From: Mycolicibacterium bacteremicum
Lineage (GTDB): Bacteria; Actinomycetota; Actinomycetes; Mycobacteriales; Mycobacteriaceae
Assembly: GCF_002086115.1 (NCBI RefSeq)
Contig: NZ_MVHJ01000002.1
Span: 62,001 to 126,000, forward strand
Direction of reading: 5' to 3'
Length of the DNA: 64,000 bases
Shown: one piece after another, positions 43,369 to 50,474 of the stretch
Layout: each line of letters begins with the position of its first letter
Numbering within the stretch: the first letter of the stretch is position 1
Program-made: the position numbers and the translations under genes
The notes under the pieces: generated by a model
Seen by the model: only the letters and a program-made list of their open reading frames with translations
The model's database searches: none
What the model was told of the DNA's origin: nothing

Positions 43369-44615
43369 TCAACACCGTCGCGGACACCGTCGTCGACGTG
43401 GTCCGGTTCGGCCACCGCAAGCGGGCCTGGCTGTCGGCCCTCGCCTTGGTGGCCGTGCTGGTGATCGCCACCGGGTACCTGTTGGTCGGTGCTTTGCGGG
43501 TGCGCCCCTTCGCCTCGGATTACCGCGTCACGGTGGAACTCCCGGACTCGGCGGGCCTGCTGCCCAACCAGGACGTCACCCTGCGTGGGGTGCCCATCGG
43601 CCGGGTGGAACGACTCGACATCACCGCCGCCGGGGTGAACGCCGTGGTGAACATCAGCTCATCGGTGCCGATCCCGCAGTCCAGCGACGTCCGGGTTTCG
43701 GGACTGTCACCGGCCGGTGAGCAGTACATCGACTTCTCCGCCGATACCGACGCCGGACCGTTCCTGCAGGACGGCAGCACCGTGGCGCTCGGCCGGGCCA
43801 CCGTGCCGGTCAGCCTGGCCGAACTGCTCGCCGACGCCGACGGCGCGCTGGCGCAGGTCGATGTCGCCAAGCTCGATGTCATCCGCCGTGAGCTGAGCAT
43901 GACTGCGGCCGGCCCCGGCAAGCTCAAGGACATCATCGACGGCGGGACGTTCCTGCTGTCCACGCTGGATTCGGTGCTGCCGGAGACCGCGAGCATGCTG
44001 CGCACCAGCCGCGTCGTGTTCGATCTGGCTGCCGACAAGAGCGACGGCATCGCCGTGGCGTCGGACAACCTGGGTGCGACGTTCGACGGCGTGAACCGCA
44101 TGCAGGACGGGTTCCGCCGGCTCACCGACCGTGCGCCCGGCACATTGACCGCAGTCGACAACCTCTTCGCCGACAACTCCGACACCATGGTGCAACTGCT
44201 CGGGGACCTCACCACCACCGCGGAGCTGCTCTATCTGCGGGTGCCCGCGCTGAACGCGCTGTTCCCGTCCTACCGCACCTCGGTGCTCGACGCGTTGGGC
44301 AGCATCATGCACGACAACGGGTTGTGGGTGACCGGTGACATCTACCCGCGATACTCCTGCGATTACGGGACGCCGCGCCGGCCACCGTCGAATGCCGACT
44401 ATCCCGAACCCTTCATGTACACCTACTGCCGCGACGACCACCCCGGTGTGCTGGTTCGCGGGGCCAAGAATGCGCCCCGGCCCGCCGGAGACGACACGGC
44501 AGGCCCCCCGCCCGGCGCCGATCTCGGGCGCACCACCGATCCGACACCGAAGGGCCGCTTCACGATCCCCACTCCGTACGGGGGACCGGTGCTGCCCATC
44601 GATCCGCCGCGATAG
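43365..44615 (+). CDS. mceF: MceF-type protein
   Basis: A 416-residue Mce protein: membrane helix at about 23-46, MCE domain (YRVTVELPDSAGLLPNQDV; TLRGVPIGRVERLDI), helical region and a Pro-rich end after CSYDYG/CRDDHPG-type cysteines. Last of the six Mce subunits. ATG 43365 overlaps the mceE stop by four bases. Two accessory genes follow on the same strand. Confidence 0.92.
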   Translation: MINTVADTVVDVVRFGHRKRAWLSALALVAVLVIATGYLLVGALRVRPFASDYRVTVELPDSAGLLPNQDVTLRGVPIGRVERLDITAAGVNAVVNISSSVPIPQSSDVRVSGLSPAGEQYIDFSADTDAGPFLQDGSTVALGRATVPVSLAELLADADGALAQVDVAKLDVIRRELSMTAAGPGKLKDIIDGGTFLLSTLDSVLPETASMLRTSRVVFDLAADKSDGIAVASDNLGATFDGVNRMQDGFRRLTDRAPGTLTAVDNLFADNSDTMVQLLGDLTTTAELLYLRVPALNALFPSYRTSVLDALGSIMHDNGLWVTGDIYPRYSCDYGTPRRPPSNADYPEPFMYTYCRDDHPGVLVRGAKNAPRPAGDDTAGPPPGADLGRTTDPTPKGRFTIPTPYGGPVLPIDPPR

Positions 44616-44627
44616 AGAGGAAACACC

Positions 44628-45260
44628 GTGCCGGTGACGACGGACAAGACACGCGACAGCGAAGATGCCCCGGGCGTCGAGGAGCCCGAGGCGGTCGCCG
44701 ATGCCGGGGGCGAGGAGAAGGCCGAGGCCGTCTCCGATGCCCAGGTGGCCGAGGCGCTGGGCCGGACGACCGAGCCGGCCGGTAGCCGGCGACGCTGGGT
44801 CGGCGCCGTCATCGCGGTGGTGATCGTTGCGCTGCTGGGACTCTCGGGCTTCCTCGGCTGGCTGGTGTGGCAGGATCACCGGGTCGACCAGGCCGCGCAG
44901 CAGGCCCGTGACGCCGCCGCGTCCTACGCGCAGACCCTGACCAGTATCGACGCCGACAAGGTGGACGAGAACTTCGACCAGGTGCTCGCCGGGGCGACCG
45001 GCGAATTCAAGGACATGTACTCGCAATCGAGTATGCAGTTGCGCCAATTGCTCATCGACAACAAGGCGGCTGCGCACGGTGTGGTGGTCGAATCCGCCGT
45101 CCAGTCCGCCACCCCGGATCAGGTCGTCGTCCTGCTGTTCGTCGACCAGTCGGTGACCAATGCGGCGGTCCCGGATCCACGGATCGATCGCAGCCGCATC
45201 AAGATGACCATGCAGAAGGTCGACGGCCAGTGGCGCGCCGCCAACGTCGAACTGCCCTGA
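44628..45260 (+). CDS. Mce-associated membrane protein (Mas type)
   Basis: A 210-residue protein with an acidic, Ala/Glu-rich cytoplasmic N-terminus (DSEDAPGVEEPEAVADAGGE), one membrane helix at about 60-85, and an extracytoplasmic NTF2-like domain (DEVDENFDQVLAGATGEF-like; QSSMQLRQLLIDNKAAAHG; VVVLLFVDQSVTN). This is the layout of Mce-associated Mas proteins such as those downstream of other mce operons, thought to stabilise the complex. AGAGAGG lies upstream of GTG 44628, 12 bases after mceF. Confidence 0.88.
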   Translation: MPVTTDKTRDSEDAPGVEEPEAVADAGGEEKAEAVSDAQVAEALGRTTEPAGSRRRWVGAVIAVVIVALLGLSGFLGWLVWQDHRVDQAAQQARDAAASYAQTLTSIDADKVDENFDQVLAGATGEFKDMYSQSSMQLRQLLIDNKAAAHGVVVESAVQSATPDQVVVLLFVDQSVTNAAVPDPRIDRSRIKMTMQKVDGQWRAANVELP

Positions 45261-45265
45261 GCGCC

Positions 45266-46033
45266 GTGCGATCGGTGCTCGGCGCGCTCGTCGCGGTCGG
45301 TCTGGTGACCGCTCCCACGGCGACGGCCTCCCCGCAGTCGTTCTGCACCGAGCTGGGCGGGCAGCAGAGCGGAGCGTACTGCCACACCTCGGTCGAGTCG
45401 CAGCGGAAAGCGCTGCGCGACATCAAGGTTGCCATCCCCGATCTGATCGACGACCCGGTGGCCGGACCGGTGCTACGCGACTACCTGGGCACGCTGGTCG
45501 GTAACTGGCGGCGGTTCGGGCAGAACATGGTGGCAGACAGCTTCGGCGAGGCCAACTTTGAGGTGGTCGGACGCCCGGGCACGGTGTCGGTGGTGTTCCG
45601 CGAGACCTACCATGCCGACGGTCCGGACTTCAACAATGCCTACCGCACGTTCACATTCGGCGGGGGCCGGCAGCTGCAACTGGCCGATCTGGTGAAGCCC
45701 GGGACGGATCCGCTGTCCGCCATCGAGCCGCTGGCGCGCCCGTTCGTCGTCCGCGCGCTGGACGCCGCGCCACCGGCGCATCAGCCCGGCAGCTATCCCT
45801 TCATCGCCGAGCGCTGGACCCCGGACAAGATGTACTCCGGCGGCTACAAGGCCTGGGCGCTGACGCCGGACGAGCTGATCCTGTACATGCCGGACTACCC
45901 GGTCGGCCACGACACCCCGGTGGATTTCACGACCGGCGTCATGCAGTGGTCGATGGACGGCGGCACGGTGCAGGCGCACATCCCGCTTGCGGTGCTGAGC
46001 CCGATCCTGCGTCCGGAGTACGGCGGCACCTGA
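45266..46033 (+). CDS. Secreted DUF3298/RsiV-domain protein (MPT64-like fold)
   Basis: A 255-residue exported protein: signal peptide VRSVLGALVAVGLVTAPTATAS with cleavage near ATAS-P, then a domain with AGPVLRDYLGTLVGNWRRF-type start and the DUF3298 end (YKAWALTPDELILYMPDYPVG; VQAHIPLAVLSPIL). DUF3298 is the fold of RsiV and of MPT64. Two early cysteines (FCTELGGQQSGAYCH) likely pair. GTG 45266 starts 5 bases after the Mas stop; last gene of the mce operon. The function in Mce transport, if any, is unknown. A perfect 25-bp hairpin follows. Confidence 0.82.
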   Translation: MRSVLGALVAVGLVTAPTATASPQSFCTELGGQQSGAYCHTSVESQRKALRDIKVAIPDLIDDPVAGPVLRDYLGTLVGNWRRFGQNMVADSFGEANFEVVGRPGTVSVVFRETYHADGPDFNNAYRTFTFGGGRQLQLADLVKPGTDPLSAIEPLARPFVVRALDAAPPAHQPGSYPFIAERWTPDKMYSGGYKAWALTPDELILYMPDYPVGHDTPVDFTTGVMQWSMDGGTVQAHIPLAVLSPILRPEYGGT

Positions 46034-46042
46034 GCCCATTCG

Positions 46043-46105
46043 CCGCGAGAGTGACGTTTCTGCGGTCCACGGGGCCTCAGGACCGCAGAAACGTCACTCT
46101 CGCGG
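46043..46105. terminator. Perfect 25-bp inverted repeat between convergent genes
   Basis: Arms 46043-46067 and 46081-46105 are exact reverse complements over 25 bases with a 13-base loop (46068-46080). It has no T run. It sits between the end of the mce operon and the convergent yajQ-family gene and could stop transcription from both sides. The arm begins CCGCGAG and ends CTGCGGTC, echoing the GCGAG...CTGCGG order of the elements at 1929 and 15533. Confidence 0.75.
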
Positions 46106-46115
46106 AGAACACCTA

Positions 46116-46607
46116 CTACCGGTAGTTGACGAACTGCAGCGCGACCGGCAGATCCGCCCCGCGCAGCAGCGCCTGCACGGCCTGCAGGTCATCCCGCTTC
46201 TTCGAGCTGACCCGGATCTCCTCGCCCTGGATCTGCGCCTTGACGCCCTTGGGGCCCTCGTCGCGGATCAGCTTGGTGATCTTCTTGGCGTTCTCGCTGT
46301 CGATGCCCTGCTTGATGCTGCCGATGATCTTGTACGTCTTCCCCGACGGCTGCGCCTCGCCGGCCTCGAACGCCTTCATCGAGATGTCACGACGGATCAG
46401 CTTCTCCTTGAACACGTCGACCGCGGCCTTCACCCGCTCCTCGGTCGAGGACACCAGGATGATGCCCTCCTCGCCCTGCCACTCGATGGTCGTGTCGGTG
46501 CCGCGGAAGTCGAACCGGGTGGTCAGCTCCTTCGCCGCCTGATTGAGCGCGTTGTCGACCTCCTGGCGGTCGGCCTTGCTGACGATGTCGAAGCTTGAAT
46601 CCGCCAT
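46116..46607 (-). CDS. YajQ-family nucleotide-binding protein (Rv0566c-like)
   Basis: A 163-residue protein, same length as Rv0566c. The start [20 protein letters not shown] and the later [20 protein letters not shown] are diagnostic for YajQ/UPF0234. Two ferredoxin-like halves. Homologues bind cyclic di-GMP or nucleic acid; the role in mycobacteria is not settled. ATG 46607 has GAGGAGGG 6-10 bases upstream, which excludes the longer start at 46646. Divergent from tRNA-Tyr. Confidence 0.93.
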   Translation of the reverse strand: MADSSFDIVSKADRQEVDNALNQAAKELTTRFDFRGTDTTIEWQGEEGIILVSSTEERVKAAVDVFKEKLIRRDISMKAFEAGEAQPSGKTYKIIGSIKQGIDSENAKKITKLIRDEGPKGVKAQIQGEEIRVSSKKRDDLQAVQALLRGADLPVALQFVNYR

Positions 46608-46679
46608 CGGACCCTCCTCATAGTGCCGTTTTCGTCTTCGGTACATCCTCGTTGTACCCTGCTACTCGCACCAAATTCC

Positions 46680-46762
46680 GGCAGGTTGCCCGAGCGGCCA
46701 ATGGGAGCGGACTGTAAATCCGTCGGCTAACGCCTACACAGGTTCGAATCCTGTACCTGCCA
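46680..46762 (+). tRNA. tRNA-Tyr (GTA)
   Basis: An 83-base class II tRNA. Acceptor stem GGCAGGT (46680-46686) pairs with ACCTGCC (46755-46761), discriminator A46762. The anticodon GTA is at 46714-46716 in loop CTGTAAA, followed by a long variable arm typical of tRNA-Tyr in bacteria, and T-arm ACAGG-TTCGAAT-CCTGT. The CCA end is not encoded. Next to a yajQ-family gene as in M. tuberculosis. Confidence 0.95.
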
Positions 46763-46767
46763 CACTG

Positions 46768-46795
46768 GTCAGGCCCCCTTTCGAGGGGGCCTGAC
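46768..46795 (+). terminator. Terminator after tRNA-Tyr
   Basis: Stem GTCAGGCCCCC (46768-46778) with GGGGGCCTGAC (46785-46795), 6-base loop, followed by GTGTTTGTG. Eleven perfect pairs. The same stem core occurs at 48792-48822. Confidence 0.8.
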
Positions 46796-47367
46796 GTGTT
46801 TGTGGGGGCAACGGCTCCACCGCGACGGCAATGCCCCGGCGAGTCCGCGCCGGCCGCTCTGCCTGCTGTTACCTCCGGCGTCCGCCGATCGGGTGAACTT
46901 CTCGACGCCCGTCAAGCCGAGTGATGGATCACAGCAATCAGGCCGCGGACCGGACGCCGTCGAGGGCGGCTGCGCATTTCGGCTAACCGCTGTGTCAATT
47001 CCGGCGTCCGCCGGCCCGCCGTCGCTGACCCGCGGCCGCCGTGGCGCGAACCTGCGCCGGAGGCGGGCGGCCGGTGTTGCGGACACGGCCGACCGGTCCA
47101 TCGCGAAGCGGGGTCGAGCTATCCGGTCGCGCGGAGAGACCATCGGCGACTGGGTCGATCACGCTGCACCGGTAGCGAACTCGGCCCCCGTCGTCGGCCG
47201 TATCGGTCCGGGAAACGGCAGGAGCGCCCTCGGGCGGAGCCGTCGTACGATCCCCACGAACGGGTGGGCGGATGTGCCGGGGGAGCTTCAAAGGTGCTCC
47301 CCTGAGCGGCTTTTCAGCCATCGCCTGCCGAATGCAGCCGAAGAATACAGCGGGAGAGGGAGCCAGG
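46796..47367. other. 572-base spacer before the PE-PPE-like gene
   Basis: No gene is supported: open frames here lack a family, a ribosome site and a clear codon pattern. It contains a 14-base direct repeat TCCGGCGTCCGCCG (46875-46888 and 47000-47013) and a hairpin GGGGAGC (47280-47286) / GCTCCCC (47296-47302) about 65 bases before the start of the next gene. The length suggests a long 5' leader or promoter region for that gene. Confidence 0.45.
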
Positions 47368-48780
47368 GTGAGCGGACGTCACCGAGTCAAGAAGCGCAAC
47401 CGTGTCGCCACGGCCGTCGCGGTGCCGGCCGCGGCCGTGCTGCTCGCCGGTGGTGTCGTCGATCACTCGGAGCCCGCTGCCCCGCAGCCGCCGGCCATCG
47501 CGCAGCAGCACCGGACCGTCTCCACCGACGCCGTCGCGCTGGCCGCACTGGCGTTGTTCGCGGTGCCGGGTGCGGGGGTGCAGTTCCCGGCGGGCGCACT
47601 GGACACACAGGACGGCGGGATCTGGCGCCGTATCCAGGACATCACCGTCCTCAATGACCCGGCGCGCTACCCCGGAACCGTCACCGCGGCCTCGGTCGAC
47701 GCCGGCGCCACCTGGCTCACCGAACTGCTGTTGGCGCGGGACCCGGCGGCCATCGTCAGCGGTATCAACACCGGGTCGTTCGGCGGCCGGGTCGCCGCCG
47801 AGGCACTGAACCGGGTGGCCGCCACCGGATACGACATGTCCAGCGTGTTCGGCGTCTTCTACGGCGACTCCAACACCCCGGGCACCGGTATCTTCGCCCG
47901 CTACGGCCCGGACGAGCCCACCTTCGGGTCCGACGTGCCGGGCGGCGCGATCGCCCTGCCCGACGGAACCTATCTCCGGGTGAACCGCGAGTACGACCCG
48001 ATCGCGTACTTCCCGAAGTACCTGCTGAACCCGATGAGCTGGATCCAGTTGGCGGCCGGGTTCATCTTCGAGCACTCGCGGCTGCAGGACTTCGACTTCG
48101 AAGACCCGGAGAACGTCGTCACCGTCGAGGGCAATGTCGTGACGGTGCGGGTCAACAGCCCGGTGATGCCGCTGCTGATGCCGCTGAAGATCCTCGGCGT
48201 GCCCACCCGGATCATCGACGCGTTCCAGGCGATCCTGCAGCCGATGGTCGAGAGCACCGGCATGTACGAGACGGGCAAGGTGGGCTTCCTGCCGTCACCG
48301 CAGAAGCTGTTCGCGCAGTTGCAGGCCGTCGCTGCAGGTTTCGAGAAGGCGGGTCGGATCCTGGCGGGCACCTACTCCGAACCCGAAGAGCCGGCTGAGC
48401 CGCCCGTCGTCACCGCGCCCGACACGACCTCGGAGATCATCGACGCGATGGAGGACCGCGACGAGGAACTCAACGGCCCGGATCCGATCGTCGCATCGGC
48501 CACGCGCACTGCCGCACAGAAGCCCGAAAAGCCGCTCACGACAACGCTTTCCGTCCGGGAAGAAGAGGAGGCGGTCGACGAGAAGAAGTCGGAGCCGCGG
48601 GAGCAGCTGAAGGCCGACCTCGAGAAGGATGACGACGTCGAGATCGAGACTCCGGACAGCACGCCGAAGCAGGACGGCGGCACGGTCAAGGACGATTCCG
48701 AGACCGACAAGGATGAGAAGCCTGCGTCCTCCGACCCCGGTGATACGGCCGGCGACGACAAGGGAAACGACTCCGAATAG
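47368..48780 (+). CDS. Secreted PE-PPE-like alpha/beta-hydrolase domain protein
   Basis: A 470-residue exported protein. A basic start VSGRHRVKKRNR precedes a hydrophobic helix (13-31). The core (about 60-350) shows the landmarks of the PE-PPE (PF08237) serine-hydrolase domain: FGVFYGDSNTPGTGIFARYG (161-180), then REYDPIAYFPKYLLNPMSWI (207-226) and FEHSRL (234-239), giving candidate D210 and H236. The nucleophile region SGINTGSFGGRVA (S137) departs from the usual GYSQG. The tail (about 370-470) is disordered and highly charged, with many E, D and K. It has no PE or PPE N-terminal domain. GTG 47368 has CAGG upstream. The domain assignment is by eye and may be distant. Confidence 0.65.
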   Translation: MSGRHRVKKRNRVATAVAVPAAAVLLAGGVVDHSEPAAPQPPAIAQQHRTVSTDAVALAALALFAVPGAGVQFPAGALDTQDGGIWRRIQDITVLNDPARYPGTVTAASVDAGATWLTELLLARDPAAIVSGINTGSFGGRVAAEALNRVAATGYDMSSVFGVFYGDSNTPGTGIFARYGPDEPTFGSDVPGGAIALPDGTYLRVNREYDPIAYFPKYLLNPMSWIQLAAGFIFEHSRLQDFDFEDPENVVTVEGNVVTVRVNSPVMPLLMPLKILGVPTRIIDAFQAILQPMVESTGMYETGKVGFLPSPQKLFAQLQAVAAGFEKAGRILAGTYSEPEEPAEPPVVTAPDTTSEIIDAMEDRDEELNGPDPIVASATRTAAQKPEKPLTTTLSVREEEEAVDEKKSEPREQLKADLEKDDDVEIETPDSTPKQDGGTVKDDSETDKDEKPASSDPGDTAGDDKGNDSE

Positions 48781-48791
48781 ACCTGAACGAC

Positions 48792-48822
48792 ATCAGGCCC
48801 CCTCGCCATGAGGGGGCCTGAT
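48792..48822. terminator. Terminator between PE-PPE-like gene and cutinase
   Basis: Stem ATCAGGCCCCCT (48792-48803) with AGGGGGCCTGAT (48811-48822), 7-base loop, followed by CGTGTTCGTG. Twelve perfect pairs between convergent genes. Near-copy of the terminator after tRNA-Tyr. Confidence 0.8.
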
Positions 48823-48836
48823 CGTGTTCGTGAGGG

Positions 48837-49604
48837 TCAGCCGACCTGGGCGGCGGCCTGCACCATGGTCGCGGACGGGGCGGGCACGCCCAGTCGGCCG
48901 GCCACGAAATCGGCTGCCTGTACGGCCATCCCGTTGCTCTTGTAGGAGCTGTGCGCGGAGCGGTCCAGCCCGCCGGGGTAGCAGATCGGGTCACCGACGG
49001 CGCACAGCTGCAGGGTCTTACCTGCGTACAGGTCGCCGATCACGATCGGGGGAGCGCTGCGATCGGCCAGGCCCAGGAACCAGCTGCTGGGGGTGCCGAA
49101 CAGGACGACGGCCGAGACGTGGGAGGCAACGTCGGCGGGCATCGGCCCGGACAGCCCGGCGGGCAACACGAACCCGGCCGGAACGCTGCTGCTGGTGCTG
49201 TAACCGGCGACCGCCGCGCCCTGCGAGTAACCGCCCAGCACGATCTTGCTGTCGGGGCACTCGGCGGCGATCTGCTGGATGCGGTTGGTGGCGTCGGCGA
49301 TCCCGTCGACCGCACGGCCGAAGTCCAGCGACGCCGGGTAGTTCACCCCGTACACGCTGACCGTCTGACCCGGCAGGCGGGCGTTCAGCGCGTCCACGAA
49401 GGCCTGGCCGGTGGCGCCGACGCCCGGGCCTTCGAAGGTGCCGCGGGCGAACACCACCGCGACGTCGACACAGTTGTCGGCGGCGGCTTTCGCGGTCGCG
49501 GCCGGGCCGGCAAACAGGCCTGCGGCGACGGCAAAGACGGCCAGCGCGGCGAAGATGGCCGAGCGTGCGGCCTTCGCTGCCCAGGTCTGCGGCGATGAGC
49601 TCAT
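48837..49604 (-). CDS. Cutinase-family secreted esterase
   Basis: A 255-residue exported hydrolase. The signal peptide runs to about ATAKA-A (41). Cutinase landmarks: DVAVVFARGTFEGPGVG (47-63), nucleophile elbow GGYSQGA with S127, D205 in CAVGDPIC and H218 in RSAHSSY. Cysteines C45/C116 and C201/C208 fit the two family disulfides. Mycobacterial cutinase-like proteins are esterases, lipases or phospholipases acting outside the cell. ATG 49604 has GGGGACA upstream. Convergent with the PE-PPE-like gene, another likely secreted esterase. Confidence 0.92.
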   Translation of the reverse strand: MSSSPQTWAAKAARSAIFAALAVFAVAAGLFAGPAATAKAAADNCVDVAVVFARGTFEGPGVGATGQAFVDALNARLPGQTVSVYGVNYPASLDFGRAVDGIADATNRIQQIAAECPDSKIVLGGYSQGAAVAGYSTSSSVPAGFVLPAGLSGPMPADVASHVSAVVLFGTPSSWFLGLADRSAPPIVIGDLYAGKTLQLCAVGDPICYPGGLDRSAHSSYKSNGMAVQAADFVAGRLGVPAPSATMVQAAAQVG

Positions 49605-49950
49605 GAGATGTCCCCTTTTTTGGAATCTGCTGTGCCATCGCTTCGAAGTAGTGGTGGCAATTACCCCCTACAAGCCGGGATCGGCGGGCAGGATTCCACG
49701 GCTGTCAAGTGATCCATCTCACCGGATCGGATGGAATGGGCGACCTGGAATGTGCGGTTTCACTCGGTCGACTCTTTGTCGTGAACTCCGGGTGTAGGGT
49801 CGAGGTGGACCTCCGTCGAGGCGGGCATGCAGGCGAACATTGCGCCATAGGGGCGTAGCGGTTCATCCCGGAACACCCATGCCTGGCGAAAAGAGTCCCT
49901 GTGTACGTCCTTTCCGAACCCTCCCAGCAGCACGTTTGCGATCCACGGCA
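49605..49950. other. Spacer between cutinase and rbpA-like gene
   Basis: 346 bases between divergent starts. It must hold both promoters. No confident -35/-10 pair, operator or small gene is seen. The region is somewhat lower in GC than its surroundings. Confidence 0.4.
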
Positions 49951-50289
49951 GTGGTGAACAAACGCATGAGGGGCAGCCGGCTCGGCGCGGTGAGCTACGA
50001 GACCGAACGCAACCGCGGGCCGTACCCCCGCCAGATCGCGCGATACCGCACACCGGACGGCATGGAATTCGACGTGCCGTTCGCCGAGGGCGCCGACATT
50101 CCGTACCTGTGGCATTGCCGTAACGGGATGGAGGGTGCCCTGCTCGACGGCGAGGTTCCCGAGCCGAAGAAGGTCAAACGTGTCCGCACGCCCTGGGACA
50201 TGCTGCGCGAGCGACGCACCATCGACGAGCTTGATGCGCTGCTGCGAGAGCGGCTGGCGGTCATCGACGCGCTACGGCGTGGCAGTTAG
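49951..50289 (+). CDS. RbpA-family RNA polymerase-binding protein (paralogue)
   Basis: A 112-residue protein. It aligns with RbpA over its length: RGSRLGAVSYETERNRGPYPRQ near the N-terminus, ARYRTPDGMEFDVPFAEGAD, WHCRNGMEGALLDG, PEPKKVKRVRTPWDML and RERRTIDELDALLRERL, the last being the sigma-interaction domain. RbpA binds RNA polymerase and group 1/2 sigma factors and stabilises open complexes. The essential rbpA lies elsewhere in mycobacterial genomes, so this is probably a second copy, divergent at its N-terminal tail (VVNKRM instead of MADRVL-type). Start GTG 49951 or 49954. A small zinc-ribbon gene follows after 6 bases. Confidence 0.85.
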   Translation: MVNKRMRGSRLGAVSYETERNRGPYPRQIARYRTPDGMEFDVPFAEGADIPYLWHCRNGMEGALLDGEVPEPKKVKRVRTPWDMLRERRTIDELDALLRERLAVIDALRRGS

Positions 50290-50295
50290 ACCGCT

Positions 50296-50445
50296 GTGAA
50301 CAAGAAGGTGTGTTTCAACTGTTATCGAAAGCTGTTCCCCGACAGCGCGATACGCACCGTCACCCTGGGGCGCGAGTGCATGGTGTGCCACGCCGCCACG
50401 GAGCGCGGTGAGCCGATGGTCTCTGTCGACGCCGCCCTGCTCTGA
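50296..50445 (+). CDS. 49-residue zinc-ribbon protein
   Basis: A small frame that begins MNKKVCFNCYRKLFPDS (GTG start) and ends VSVDAALL. Cysteines C6-x2-C9 and C28-x2-C31 make a CX2C-X18-CX2C zinc ribbon. It starts 6 bases after the rbpA-like stop, on the same strand, so the two are very likely co-transcribed. No function is known to me. Such ribbons often contact nucleic acid or RNA polymerase, which would suit its neighbour; this is inference. Confidence 0.7.
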   Translation: MNKKVCFNCYRKLFPDSAIRTVTLGRECMVCHAATERGEPMVSVDAALL

Positions 50446-50474
50446 ACAAATCCGAGGCCGGCACTGACGGGCAG

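Noticed and set aside
47220-47367. Riboswitch (cyclic di-AMP or 6C-type) in the leader of the PE-PPE-like gene
   Set aside because: Only a single 7-bp GC hairpin was found; the conserved core sequences of those RNAs were not recognised.
46800-47657. Plus-strand frame of about 285 codons between tRNA-Tyr and the PE-PPE-like gene
   Set aside because: No ribosome site, no family, and its last third runs out of frame through the start of a better-supported gene.
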